A stretch of DNA of 64,000 bases from Reyranella sp. (GCF_004297405.1 NZ_SCVC01000012.1:124001-188000), one strand, 5' to 3'. Numbered from the stretch's first letter, positions 26,434 to 34,572 are shown. Notes: generated by a model from the letters alone, not told the origin. Translations and numbers: made by a program.

Positions 26434-27513
26434 ATGAGCCGGATCCTGCTCCTGGTCGAACTGAAGGGCGGCAACGACGGACTTAACACGCTGGTGCCCT
26501 ATGCCGATGCCAAGTATCGCGAACTGCGGCCGGCGATCGGTGTGCCACGCGAACGGGTAATCCAACTCGACGAGAAGGTCGGCCTGCACGAGAAAATGCA
26601 GCCGCTGATGGACTCGTGGAAGGCGGGCGATCTCGCGATCTTGCAGGGCGTGGGCTATCCCTATCCTAACCGCTCGCACTTTCGTTCGATCGAGATCTGG
26701 GACACGGCCTCGGCCTCGAGCCAGACACTGAACGAAGGCTGGATTGCGCAGTCCTTCCAGGGCGTCAGCCTGCCAAAAGGAGCCGGGGTAGATTGCATCG
26801 TGGCCGACACCAATGCGCTGCCCTCGACCGGTCCGGAACTGCGTACCATCGTCATGCAGGATGCCGAGAACTTCCTGCGTCAGGCACAGAACCTCAAAGA
26901 TCCGAAGGGCATGGGCGATGGCGGCAATCCCGCTCTGCGTCATCTGCTGGCTGTGCGGCAGGAGATCAATGCCGCGGCGGCGGGCCTGCGCGACAAGCTG
27001 CGCGCGGCAGCGGCGCCCGCCGAGGCCTATGGCCAGGAGTTTCTTCTCGGCCGGCAGCTCGACGTTGCGACGAGGGTGATCACCTCGAAGGTGCCCGTGG
27101 TGGCGATCAAGGTGGCTCTGGGCGGCTTCGATACGCATGCCAACCAGGCGCCGACGCAGGAGCGGTTGCTGGCCTACCTGGCGTCGAGCCTCGCCACCTT
27201 ACGGCACAACCTGATGGCGGCCGATCGCTGGAACGACGTGGTGGTGATGACCTATTCGGAGTTCGGCCGGCGCGCCAAACAGAACGCCAGCGCCGGCACC
27301 GACCATGGTACGGCCGCGCCGCAGTTCGTCATGGGCGGCGGCGTGAAGGGCGGCCTGCATGGCGCCTATCCGTCGCTGCACGACCTGCAGGACGGCGATC
27401 TCAAGCACACGGTCGATTTCCGCAGCGTCTTCGCCACCGTGGCGCAGGGCTGCTGGGGCCTGCAGCGCGATTACGGACTGCGCCAGCCCCAGAAGCTCGG
27501 CTTCCTCGCCTGA
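26434..27513 (+). CDS. DUF1501 domain protein lacking its own leader
   Basis: A 359-residue protein of the DUF1501 family (alkaline phosphatase/sulfatase-like fold). The core starts at once after the Met: LLLVELKGGNDGLNTLVPYAD, then GVGYPYPNRSHFRSIEIWDTA, ALGGFDTHANQ and VMTYSEFGRRAKQNASAGTDHGTAAPQFVMGGGVKGG. Most family members have an N-terminal twin-arginine leader; here the ATG at 26434 (GAGGAGGGG site) leaves no room for one, and upstream in-frame sequence lies in the DUF1800 gene and does not look like a leader. It starts 10 bp after DUF1800. Confidence 0.92.
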   Translation: MSRILLLVELKGGNDGLNTLVPYADAKYRELRPAIGVPRERVIQLDEKVGLHEKMQPLMDSWKAGDLAILQGVGYPYPNRSHFRSIEIWDTASASSQTLNEGWIAQSFQGVSLPKGAGVDCIVADTNALPSTGPELRTIVMQDAENFLRQAQNLKDPKGMGDGGNPALRHLLAVRQEINAAAAGLRDKLRAAAAPAEAYGQEFLLGRQLDVATRVITSKVPVVAIKVALGGFDTHANQAPTQERLLAYLASSLATLRHNLMAADRWNDVVVMTYSEFGRRAKQNASAGTDHGTAAPQFVMGGGVKGGLHGAYPSLHDLQDGDLKHTVDFRSVFATVAQGCWGLQRDYGLRQPQKLGFLA

Positions 27514-27519
27514 GCCTGG

Positions 27520-28968
27520 TCAGGCCACTGCGCCGGCGCGGTGGCCCATGATTTCATCGCGCACCGAGCCGCGCTCGGCTTCGATGCGGATGTACCAGAT
27601 CAGCAAGGCGGCGATGATTTTGATCGCCACCGGCAGGGCGATATAGACCACGATCAGCGCCGTGCTGCTGTACTGGCCCATGCCCGGATTGAAGCCCAGG
27701 ATGGCCGCCACCGGCAGCGAACCCGCTGCGCCGATGGCGGTCGCCAGCTTGGTCGACAGTGCCCAGAGGCCGAAATAGGCGCCGGTGTCCCCGCGCGTGT
27801 CCTTGCCTTCGTCGGAATTGATGATGTCGGCCAGGACCGAAGGGGGCAGGCCATAGTCGGCGCCGATGCCCAGGCCGGTGATGATGGCGATGGGCACGAA
27901 CCAGATGAAATCACCGGCACCAAGGAAGACGGCGAGCAGCATCGCGGCGGCGGTCATCACCATGGCGATGAACCAGGCCGCGGTCTTGCTGAGCCGGCGC
28001 GACAGCAGCAGCCACAGTGGCACGCTGGCGGCGGCGGAGCCGAAATAGACCAGCAGGATAATGCCGGCCTGCAGCTTGCCGCCCTTCAGTACGTGCTCGA
28101 CGTAGAACAGCATCACTGAAACGGCGACGCCCAGTGCCGAGCCGTTGACGATGAAGACCAGGAGCAGGCGGCGGAACAGCTTGTTCTTCATGGGCGCAAA
28201 GAACGGCACGAGGGTCTTGAGCGTGAAGCTCTTGTCCATGTTCTGCGTCGGCCGGGCGAGCCACGGCATCATGCCGATCAGCCAGTTCCGGAAGTAGCGG
28301 ACGTGGATCTCGGGCTCCTCGCGCACCACCGGCGGATGCACTGACGGCGGCGACCAGATGAGGGTCGGCAGGGCGAAGAGAATGGCGATGGGGATGAAGA
28401 TCAGCCCCATGTAGACGTAGCCCGCATGGTCGCCGAGCTTTGCCGTGAAATAGGTGGGCAGGACGACGGCCAGGGTCATGCCCAGCAAGCCGAAGACCTC
28501 GCGGCCGACGGTGACCCGTGTGCGCTCGTTGTAGTCGTCGGTCAGTTCGGCGCCATGAGCGTGATAGCTGATCGAGACGCCGGCATAGCCGAGATGAACC
28601 ACGAACAGGGCAACGAACAGCCAGCTCGCGAGCAGGACCGGCTGGGTGAACAGCGACTCGGGCGGATGAAACAGCATGTAGAAGCCGCCGATCATCAGCG
28701 GCAGCATCAGCGCCACGAAGGTCAGTCGCCCGCGTGGGCCGCGATGGGTGAACTTGTCGCTGATCAGGCCGATGACCGGGTCCTGGACGGCGTCGATCAC
28801 GCGCGTCGCGATGAAGATCAGGCCCATGATGCCCAACGGCACCTTGAGCACCTCGCCATAGAAATGGCTGACGTTCAGCACGACCGGCAGGGCGGCCATG
28901 TTCAGGGGGAGCTGATTGGTGGAGTAGGCGACCAGGCGGTCGAAACTCAATCTCACAGACGTCGTCAT
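27520..28968 (-). CDS. MFS transporter of the GPH/MelB-like (MFS_2) type
   Basis: A 482-residue transporter with about 12 transmembrane helices. The N-terminal part (LSFDRLVAYSTNQLPLNM) and the motif DAVQDPVIGLISDKF (helix 2 loop) are those of glycoside-pentoside-hexuronide and MelB-related carriers, and a central loop with DYNERTRVTVGREVFG corresponds to the conserved NERT-R segment. These carriers take up sugars or other solutes with cations. Start at 28968 (ATG); a GTG at 28998 would add ten residues. It converges on DUF1501 with a 6-bp gap. The substrate is not evident. Confidence 0.88.
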   Translation of the reverse strand: MTTSVRLSFDRLVAYSTNQLPLNMAALPVVLNVSHFYGEVLKVPLGIMGLIFIATRVIDAVQDPVIGLISDKFTHRGPRGRLTFVALMLPLMIGGFYMLFHPPESLFTQPVLLASWLFVALFVVHLGYAGVSISYHAHGAELTDDYNERTRVTVGREVFGLLGMTLAVVLPTYFTAKLGDHAGYVYMGLIFIPIAILFALPTLIWSPPSVHPPVVREEPEIHVRYFRNWLIGMMPWLARPTQNMDKSFTLKTLVPFFAPMKNKLFRRLLLVFIVNGSALGVAVSVMLFYVEHVLKGGKLQAGIILLVYFGSAAASVPLWLLLSRRLSKTAAWFIAMVMTAAAMLLAVFLGAGDFIWFVPIAIITGLGIGADYGLPPSVLADIINSDEGKDTRGDTGAYFGLWALSTKLATAIGAAGSLPVAAILGFNPGMGQYSSTALIVVYIALPVAIKIIAALLIWYIRIEAERGSVRDEIMGHRAGAVA

Positions 28969-29058
28969 CGAAGCGATGCCGGACTTGGGCGCATGCACGC
29001 GGGTTTTGCCTTCCTGTTCGGCACACCTTCGAGCGGCGGGCCCTTTTGTTGCCGACAG

Positions 29059-30231
29059 TTATATATGCCTGAAATGCGCCTGCAAAACGTCTGTGCGGCG
29101 GGTCGAGAAGCCTGCGGCACAGTAGGCCAGATAGTACCGCCACATCCGGCGGAAACGGTCGTCGAACCCCATCCGGCCGACCTGGTCGGCTACCCGGTCG
29201 AACCGCCCCAGCCAGGTTTCCAGGGTTCGCGCATAGTCCAGGCCGAAACTATACAGTTCGGCGACCTTCAGCCCGGCCTGGCGACACTGCTCCCGCAGGC
29301 TGGTTGGGGACAGAAGCATGCCGCCGGGGAAGACGTAGGTCTGGATGAAGTCCGGATGGTGGCGGTAGCGCTCGAAGAAGTCGTCGGCGATGACGATCGC
29401 CTGGACGATCGCCGAGCCGCCCGGCGCCACATGCCGCTTCAGCGCCGCGAAGTAGTCGGGCCAGAAACGCTCGCCCACCGCCTCGATCATCTCGATCGAG
29501 ACGATATGGTCGTAGCGCCCCTGGATGTCGCGATAGTCACAAAACTGCAGGTCGACCTGGTCGGTGAGCCCAGCTCGTTCCAGGCGGGCGCGGGCATAGT
29601 CGAGCTGCTCCTTGGAGATCGTCACGCCGGTGACCTTCAGCCCACGGCGTGCCGCCACCTCGGCAAAACCTCCCCAGCCGCAGCCGATCTCGAGGATGCT
29701 GTCGCCCTGATGGGCACCCAGTCGATCGAGAATGCGCTCGTACTTGGCGATCTGCGCGACTTCCAGGGGCTTGCCGTCCTCGCCCTCGTAGAGTGCGGAG
29801 GAGTAGGTCATCGAAGGGTCGAGCCACAGGCTGTAGAACTCGTTGCCGAGATCGTAGTGGGCGTGGATGTTCTTCTTCGAGCCTTCGCGCGTATTGGCGT
29901 TCCGGCGGTGCAGCAGCTTGCGCACCATGTTGTGCAACACGTTGGTCCGGGTCACCTTGCCGAGCGTGTTTTCGTTGGCCGCGAGCAGGCGGATCAGGGC
30001 CGGAAGGTCGGGCGAGTCGCAGAAGCCTTCCATATAGGCCTCGGCAAAACCCATATCGCCGTCGACCAGCACATGGCGGAAGAAGCGCCAGTCCCGGACG
30101 TCGATCTCGGCATGGGGATCGGCCTGTGGGCCGCCGAAGACATGCACACGGCCATTGGGGAGCCGCATGGTGAGGCGGCCAAAGGACAGTCGATCCAAGG
30201 CTTTCAGGACGAATCGGGCAGCGAGCGGCAT
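29059..30231 (-). CDS. cfa: Cyclopropane-fatty-acyl-phospholipid synthase
   Basis: A 390-residue methyltransferase that adds a methylene from SAM to unsaturated acyl chains of membrane lipids. The SAM site is LEIGCGWGGFAEVAARRG (about 175-192). Upstream is the family segment NIHAHYDLGNEFYSLWLDPSMTYSSALY, and downstream SIEMIEAVGERFWPDYF and the YVFPGGMLLS region. The N-terminal domain (1-100) is the lipid-binding part usual for Cfa. It is about the length of E. coli Cfa (382). A perfect 16-bp palindrome lies about 85 bp upstream of the start and could be an operator. Confidence 0.93.
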   Translation of the reverse strand: MPLAARFVLKALDRLSFGRLTMRLPNGRVHVFGGPQADPHAEIDVRDWRFFRHVLVDGDMGFAEAYMEGFCDSPDLPALIRLLAANENTLGKVTRTNVLHNMVRKLLHRRNANTREGSKKNIHAHYDLGNEFYSLWLDPSMTYSSALYEGEDGKPLEVAQIAKYERILDRLGAHQGDSILEIGCGWGGFAEVAARRGLKVTGVTISKEQLDYARARLERAGLTDQVDLQFCDYRDIQGRYDHIVSIEMIEAVGERFWPDYFAALKRHVAPGGSAIVQAIVIADDFFERYRHHPDFIQTYVFPGGMLLSPTSLREQCRQAGLKVAELYSFGLDYARTLETWLGRFDRVADQVGRMGFDDRFRRMWRYYLAYCAAGFSTRRTDVLQAHFRHI

Positions 30232-30314
30232 AGCGACAAAAATCTCGCCCGCTTCCGTTACAGATGCAAGACCCGGGGCGCTCAGACCTCCTCAGGCTGC
30301 GGTGAGTTTTGCTT

Positions 30315-30330
30315 GTGCAATCGATTGCAC
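30315..30330. promoter_or_regulatory. 16-bp palindrome of LacI-family operator type
   Basis: GTGCAATCGATTGCAC is a perfect inverted repeat. Its core TGCAATCGATTGCA fits the LacI-family operator pattern TGNAANCGNTTNCA at every fixed position. It sits in the 121-bp gap between the EipB stop and the cfa start. No LacI-family gene is in the window. Confidence 0.5.
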
Positions 30331-30352
30331 GAGAGGGTGCACCCTCCGCCGG

Positions 30353-31144
30353 TCAGGACCGGGGGCAGGTCGCGGCCGGCCGCATCTCCAGGGATTGCAG
30401 GTCGGCGGTGACCGTCACCAGGCCGGTCTCGACCGTGAGCCGGTCCAGCACGCCGTTTTCGAGGATCTGTGCGGAGGCTGCGAACAGCGGCTTCTGCGCC
30501 TGCTGGCGGCCGCGTGTGAACGTCATGTAGACAGGCCAGGATTTGACCTTCGGGAGGGCGACGGGCGTGTCGACAGGCCGGGGGCCGCGCAGCCGCCCGT
30601 CCTCCAGTTCCGTCACGTCGATCAGGAAGACATCGCCCATCACTTCAGCGTCGAACATGAGAGCCGGGAAGGCGGCGGCCTTGGCCCGCAGCCGCTCGAT
30701 CAGGTGATCGATGGCAGCGACCGGCATCAGGGTCGGTGGCGGCAGGGTGAACTGCGCAGGCGGCCCTTCCGGGTAGGTGATCTCGGCGCGGACCTCCTTG
30801 TCGGAGCGCTGCACACGCCCCTTGGTCTCGCGTGTGTTGCCGTTCTGAACCTGCACGGTGCGATAGCGCAGGGCGTTGCCGGCGCGCTGCTCCTCGGCGT
30901 CGAGCTTGGAGGAGAGGTTGATCTTCCAGGAGGCGGTGAGGGCGATCTCCGTGAGGATGTCGCGCTTGAGGTGCCAGCCGGCGCAATCCTGCGTCAGGTC
31001 CTGTACCGCCGTACCGATGCGTGGCGCGTTGGCAGCCGTGCCGAGCCGCAGCGCGTATTCGGCGCGATGCGGCTGCATCTGGGCAAAAGCCCCGGAAGGC
31101 GCGACGGCAAGGGCCGCGAGGACGAAACACACAAGTCGGCGCAT
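30353..31144 (-). CDS. EipB-type (DUF1849) cell envelope integrity protein
   Basis: A 263-residue periplasmic protein with a signal peptide ending near AFAQ (residue 22). The mature start HRAEYALRLG and the DCAGWHLKRDIL segment match the DUF1849/EipB family, which folds as a beta-spiral barrel and supports envelope integrity in Brucella. In EipB a disulfide joins an early and a C-terminal cysteine. Here the only mature cysteines are in DCAGW (about residue 54) and near the end (ATCPRS), which fits that bridge. It is divergent from the L,D-transpeptidase gene with 46 bp between, an attractive envelope-related pair. Confidence 0.82.
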   Translation of the reverse strand: MRRLVCFVLAALAVAPSGAFAQMQPHRAEYALRLGTAANAPRIGTAVQDLTQDCAGWHLKRDILTEIALTASWKINLSSKLDAEEQRAGNALRYRTVQVQNGNTRETKGRVQRSDKEVRAEITYPEGPPAQFTLPPPTLMPVAAIDHLIERLRAKAAAFPALMFDAEVMGDVFLIDVTELEDGRLRGPRPVDTPVALPKVKSWPVYMTFTRGRQQAQKPLFAASAQILENGVLDRLTVETGLVTVTADLQSLEMRPAATCPRS

Positions 31145-31190
31145 CGGACCACCTTGCGCACGGGGCTATGACCGGTCAATCGTGCGCGCC

Positions 31191-31697
31191 ATGAATTGGC
31201 GGGAGATCGTGGCGGGATTCTGGCGCGGCTTCGCGCCGCCGGCGGTGGCGCCCGCGATGGCGCCCGAGGCGGAGCAGGCCGACCTCGTGGAAGTCTACAA
31301 GGGCGAGCGTCGAATGGTGTTGAAGCGGCACGGTAGGGTTCTGAAAGAGTATCGCGTTGCCTTGGGGTTCGCGCCGGAACAGCACAAGGAACGGGAGGGC
31401 GATGGCCGCACGCCCGAAGGCAGCTACACGATCGATGCCCGCAACCCGCGCAGCTCCTTTCATCTCTCACTGCGCGTCTCCTATCCCGGCGACAGCGATA
31501 AGGCGCACGCCGCGGCGCTCGACGTCCCGCCGGGTGGCGACATCTACATCCACGGCCTGCCCAACGGCTGGCGCAAGCTTCGCACACCACATCCTCGCCG
31601 TGACTGGACGACCGGATGCGTCGCCGTCACCGATCCGGAGATTCGCGAGATCTGGTCCCTGGTGCCGACGGGCGCGCAGGTCGTGATCTATCCATGA
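31191..31697 (+). CDS. L,D-transpeptidase (YkuD) family protein
   Basis: A 168-residue protein with a YkuD domain (about residues 33-168). The catalytic region is seen as IYIHGLPNGW followed by TTGCVAVTDPEI, with the nucleophilic cysteine in TGC and the histidine in IHG. The usual (S/T)xGC(I/F)R ends in Val-Ala-Val here, as in a known side branch. These enzymes cross-link peptidoglycan with 3-3 bonds or attach proteins to it. The N-terminus (WREIVAGFWRGFAPP) is only weakly hydrophobic, so export is unclear. The last codons overlap the pdeM start (ATGA). Confidence 0.87.
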   Translation: MNWREIVAGFWRGFAPPAVAPAMAPEAEQADLVEVYKGERRMVLKRHGRVLKEYRVALGFAPEQHKEREGDGRTPEGSYTIDARNPRSSFHLSLRVSYPGDSDKAHAAALDVPPGGDIYIHGLPNGWRKLRTPHPRRDWTTGCVAVTDPEIREIWSLVPTGAQVVIYP

Positions 31698-32401
31698 CGC
31701 CGGCCATGAAAGGGCTGGAGTTCACCTGCGCCAGCGAGACGTTACTGGCGCTGCCGATGGGCGCCCTCTACTGGCCAACGGAGCGGCTGCTGGCGGTTGC
31801 CGACCTGCATCTGGAGAAAGGCTCCTCCTATGCCGTCAATGCGCGCAAGCTGCTGCCACGGCATGACACACGCCAGACCCTGAGCGCGCTCGCCACCCTG
31901 ATCGACGCCATGCAGCCGCTGACCGTGGTTTGCCTCGGCGATTCCTTCCACGATCGCGACGCCATCGCCCGCTTGCCTGAGGAGGAGCGCGCCGAGATTC
32001 AGCGCCTCGCCGCGCGGGTCCGCTTCGTGTGGATTGCGGGCAACCACGATCCGGCACCACCGCCGGCCGGATGGGGCGATGTCGCGGAAGAGATTGACCA
32101 CGGCCCCCTCGTGTTCCGTCACGAGGCGCATTTCGGCCCGGCCGACGGCGAGATTTCTGGGCACTACCATCCCGTGGCGGCGCTCACGGTGCGTGGTCGT
32201 GGCCTGCGGCGGCGCTGCTTCCTGACCGATGGCAGGCGCCTGATCCTGCCGGCTTTCGGCGCCTACGCCGGTGGCCTCAACGCGCTCGATCCCGCGATCG
32301 CCCAACTCTTTCCCGACGACTACGATGCCCTTGTCGTCGGCCGAGATGCCGTGCGCCGCCTCTCCTGGCGGCAGCTACGGCCGGATGCGACGCTCGGCTA
32401 G
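31694..32401 (+). CDS. pdeM: PdeM-type metallophosphoesterase (ligase-associated DNA damage response)
   Basis: A 235-residue calcineurin-like phosphoesterase. The metal motifs are in order: ADLHLEKGSSYA (D-x-H), LGDSFHDRDA (GDxxHD), IAGNHDP (GNHD), and ISGHYHPVA (GHxH). The KGSSYA and LPRHDTRQTLSAL segments are marks of PdeM, a nuclease grouped with a DNA ligase, a Lhr-like helicase and an exonuclease in many bacteria. None of those partners is next to it here; its neighbour is the L,D-transpeptidase gene, with which it overlaps by 4 bp. Role in DNA repair is inferred from the family. Confidence 0.88.
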   Translation: MTPAMKGLEFTCASETLLALPMGALYWPTERLLAVADLHLEKGSSYAVNARKLLPRHDTRQTLSALATLIDAMQPLTVVCLGDSFHDRDAIARLPEEERAEIQRLAARVRFVWIAGNHDPAPPPAGWGDVAEEIDHGPLVFRHEAHFGPADGEISGHYHPVAALTVRGRGLRRRCFLTDGRRLILPAFGAYAGGLNALDPAIAQLFPDDYDALVVGRDAVRRLSWRQLRPDATLG

Positions 32402-32402
32402 A

Positions 32403-32442
32403 GCATCGTGCGTTCGACTGGAATCAGTCGAACGCACGATGC
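32403..32442. repeat. Perfect 18-bp inverted repeat (hairpin 1)
   Basis: Arms GCATCGTGCGTTCGACTG (32403-32420) and CAGTCGAACGCACGATGC (32425-32442) are exact complements with a 4-base loop GAAT. It starts within 2 bases of the pdeM stop. No T-run follows, so it is more like a dispersed palindromic repeat than a simple terminator. Confidence 0.75.
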
Positions 32443-32471
32443 CGAAGGCGGAGATACCCGAAGCAACGCGT

Positions 32472-32514
32472 TTCCACTCAATTAGAACCGCTACGCGGTT
32501 CCAATTGAGCGGAA
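32472..32514. repeat. REP-like inverted repeat (hairpin 2)
   Basis: The left arm (32472-32491, TTCCACTCAATTAGAACCGC) and right arm (32495-32514, GCGGTTCCAATTGAGCGGAA) pair over 20 bases with two mismatches that are G-T wobbles in RNA, and a 3-base loop. A CTCTAG run flanks it. Together with hairpin 1 it fills the 123-bp gap between pdeM and the hydratase gene. Confidence 0.65.
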
Positions 32515-32524
32515 GCCGCTCTAG

Positions 32525-33325
32525 CTACTTCGGCAGCTCGTACTTCAGCGTAACCTCACCCAGGCCCTCGATGCGGCCCGTCGCCGTGCTGCCGGGCGGC
32601 ACGAACTGGCAAGCGACCATGCTGCCGCTCGAGACAATCATGCCCTTCCTGAGACGCTTGCCGTGCTCGCCGAGCTTGTTAGCGAGCCAGGCGAGCGAAT
32701 TGTAGCAATGGCCCAGCACGTCGCCGGAATGACCGGTGCGCACGACCTTGCCGTCGAAGGAGATCGAGCCGTCGAGGTTCGCAAGGTCGAGCTTGCGCCA
32801 ATCCTTGTTCGGCTTGGCAAGCAGGGAGCCACCGTTCCAGCCCGCGTCCATGACCAGGGCATTGACGGTGAGGCGGCTGTAGTCGGCGCCACGATCCTCG
32901 ATCAGCTCGAAGCCCGCGCGCGCATCGCCGACGTACGGCGCAATTGAATCCTTGTCGTAGCCTTTGCCCTTCGGCTTCGGCACATCGGCATTCACGGTGA
33001 GGATGATCTCGAGCTCGACGCCAAGGCGGGTCCAACGATCGGCGCGGACCGCAGCCTTGTGCTCGAACACACGCTTCTTGCGGATTGGTCCGTAGGCGGG
33101 GCCGCGCAGGCCGGTCTGCTCCCAGATCTGCGGCGAGGTCAGCGCTATCTTGTAACCGACACAGGGGCCTTGCTTGACCACCTGTTTCTTCAGGAACGCA
33201 TCCTGGATCTTGTAGGCCGTGCGCTCGTCCGCTGGCATGAAATGTTCGGGCCACCAGCCGACGACGGCACGCGACTTGTCGACTTGGTGCAGCCAGTTCG
33301 CGACCTTGGCGATGCTGAGCGCCAT
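32525..33325 (-). CDS. 2-keto-4-pentenoate hydratase / FAH-fold family protein
   Basis: A 266-residue protein of the fumarylacetoacetase-like fold, MhpD branch, which hydrates 2-hydroxypenta-2,4-dienoates or decarboxylates related oxo acids. The metal site is seen in GVELEIILTV (ELE), with AGFELIEDRGADY later and the YKIALTSPQIWEQTGL opening typical of the hydratase branch. ATG at 33325 has a GGGGAGGAA site. It is divergent from mobA with 46 bp between. There is no meta-cleavage gene set next to it, so its pathway is open. Confidence 0.87.
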   Translation of the reverse strand: MALSIAKVANWLHQVDKSRAVVGWWPEHFMPADERTAYKIQDAFLKKQVVKQGPCVGYKIALTSPQIWEQTGLRGPAYGPIRKKRVFEHKAAVRADRWTRLGVELEIILTVNADVPKPKGKGYDKDSIAPYVGDARAGFELIEDRGADYSRLTVNALVMDAGWNGGSLLAKPNKDWRKLDLANLDGSISFDGKVVRTGHSGDVLGHCYNSLAWLANKLGEHGKRLRKGMIVSSGSMVACQFVPPGSTATGRIEGLGEVTLKYELPK

Positions 33326-33371
33326 GCGTTCCTCCCCTTGCTTGATTTCAGGCGGCCCGCATAGTGCCACC

Positions 33372-34070
33372 ATGATGGCAAAAGCGGCGAAACATTTTGG
33401 CGCGGTACGCGCCGGAGCCCTGGTTGGTGTCGTTCTGGCGGGCGGTGAGGGCCGGCGTATGGGACCGGGACCGCTGAAGCCGCTGCGGCCACTGGCTGGC
33501 CGGCCGATGGTGGCGCATGTGGTCGAACGGCTCCGGCCGCAGGTCATGGATCTGGTCGTCGTGGCCAACGATCCATCACCTGCCTTTCGCAAGCTCAAGG
33601 TGCCGGTGATTGCCGATCCGCCCGACATCCAGCGCGCGGCGCGACGTGAGGGACGGCGGTTGGGGCCGCTGGCCGGCATCCTGGCCGGCATGGAATGGTC
33701 GCTGCGCGAGCATCCGCACGCCGGCTGGATTCTGACCGCGCCGGCTGACGTACCTTTCCTGCCGCTCGACCTCACCGTACGGCTGTGCGGGCTGATGCAT
33801 GTGCCGGAGCCGGATGTCCTGATGGTCAGGCACGGCAAGCGGCGCGAGCACACGCTCGCCGTCTGGTCGGTGAAGCTTGCTGCCGATCTCAGAAAGGCCG
33901 TGCTGGAGGAGGGGGTGCGTCGGGTCGACGAGTTCGCCCGACGCTATGTTTTCGAAGAGCTGGTCTGGCCAGGCGGTGGGGCCGGGTCCTTTCTCAACGT
34001 GAATACGCCCGCCGAACTCAAGGTTGCGGCAGGTCGGCTGGCTGGAGTTCGATCACGTTCCCGTCGATGA
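33372..34070 (+). CDS. mobA: Molybdenum cofactor guanylyltransferase
   Basis: A 232-residue nucleotidyltransferase that joins GTP to molybdopterin to make the guanine dinucleotide cofactor. The nucleotide loop is VVLAGGEGRRMG (about 19-30) followed by LKPLRPLAGRPM; GPLAGILAGMEW (about 98-109) and TAPADVPFLPLDL (about 120-132) are the MobA signatures, and NVNTPAEL near the end is the C-terminal one. The loop after RRMG has an extra Gly-Pro. The last 53 bases overlap the convergent DUF3553 gene. Start at 33372; the next codon is also Met. Confidence 0.9.
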   Translation: MMAKAAKHFGAVRAGALVGVVLAGGEGRRMGPGPLKPLRPLAGRPMVAHVVERLRPQVMDLVVVANDPSPAFRKLKVPVIADPPDIQRAARREGRRLGPLAGILAGMEWSLREHPHAGWILTAPADVPFLPLDLTVRLCGLMHVPEPDVLMVRHGKRREHTLAVWSVKLAADLRKAVLEEGVRRVDEFARRYVFEELVWPGGGAGSFLNVNTPAELKVAAGRLAGVRSRSRR

Positions 34071-34290
34071 CGACCTTGCCGGCATTCTCGAAATTCACGG
34101 TGATGCGGTGGCCGGCAATCGACTGGATCTGGCCCAGCCCCCAGTCCGGCTTGCCGGCGTGGCGTACGAAATCTCCGGGCGAAAGTAAGGCATTGCCGGG
34201 CTTGTCGAACAAGTTTGCGTGACTCCAGGCCGTGGCTACGATAGCCCGCGTGTGAGGGCCGGTGAACTCAAGCTGGCCTATATGTTCCAT
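34018..34290 (-). CDS. DUF3553 domain protein
   Basis: A 90-residue cytoplasmic protein with the DUF3553 core [35 protein letters not shown] seen at about residues 41-75, split here only by reading. The family resembles the small beta-barrel found at the end of some UvrD-like helicases and is of unknown function when alone. The C-terminal codons overlap the end of mobA by 53 bp on the other strand. The start is only 23 bp from the bufferin precursor start, so the promoter of that operon must lie within this gene. Confidence 0.85.
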   Translation of the reverse strand: MEHIGQLEFTGPHTRAIVATAWSHANLFDKPGNALLSPGDFVRHAGKPDWGLGQIQSIAGHRITVNFENAGKVVIDGNVIELQPADLPQP

Positions 34291-34313
34291 GCCGCTATGT
34301 CAGGGAGAAATTC

Positions 34314-34559
34314 ATGAACACGACCCGCATCGCCATCGCTACGGCTCTCGCCGCTGCTCTTGCGCTGCCGGCCACTGTCCAGGCGCAAGGCAACATGGAG
34401 AAATGCTACGGCGTGGCCAAGGCCGGCAAGAACGACTGCCAGACGGCGAAGTCCTCCTGCGCAGGTACGTCGAAGACGGACCATCAGAATGACGCCTGGA
34501 TCTCCGTTCCCAAGGGCACGTGCGATAAGATCGTTGGCGGCAAGCTGACCGCCGGCTGA
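34314..34559 (+). CDS. bufA1: DUF2282 small protein, bufferin-type RiPP precursor
   Basis: An 81-residue peptide precursor. Residues 1-24 form a Sec signal peptide (AxA at VQA), in place of a normal RiPP leader. The core has four cysteines (31, 42, 49, 70) in the family pattern [24 protein letters not shown] and VPKGTC. DUF2282 peptides are modified on cysteines by a DUF692 enzyme and, after export, bind copper (known for the bufferins of Caulobacter). An AGGGAG site precedes the ATG. The next gene starts 13 bp downstream, and the three genes form the usual precursor-enzyme-partner order. Confidence 0.88.
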   Translation: MNTTRIAIATALAAALALPATVQAQGNMEKCYGVAKAGKNDCQTAKSSCAGTSKTDHQNDAWISVPKGTCDKIVGGKLTAG

Positions 34560-34572
34560 TCGCCTTCCGAGG

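Noticed and set aside
28426..30411. Very long plus-strand open frame (over 600 codons)
   Set aside because: It is the antisense shadow of the MelB-like transporter and cfa genes, caused by high GC; no motif or start site supports it.
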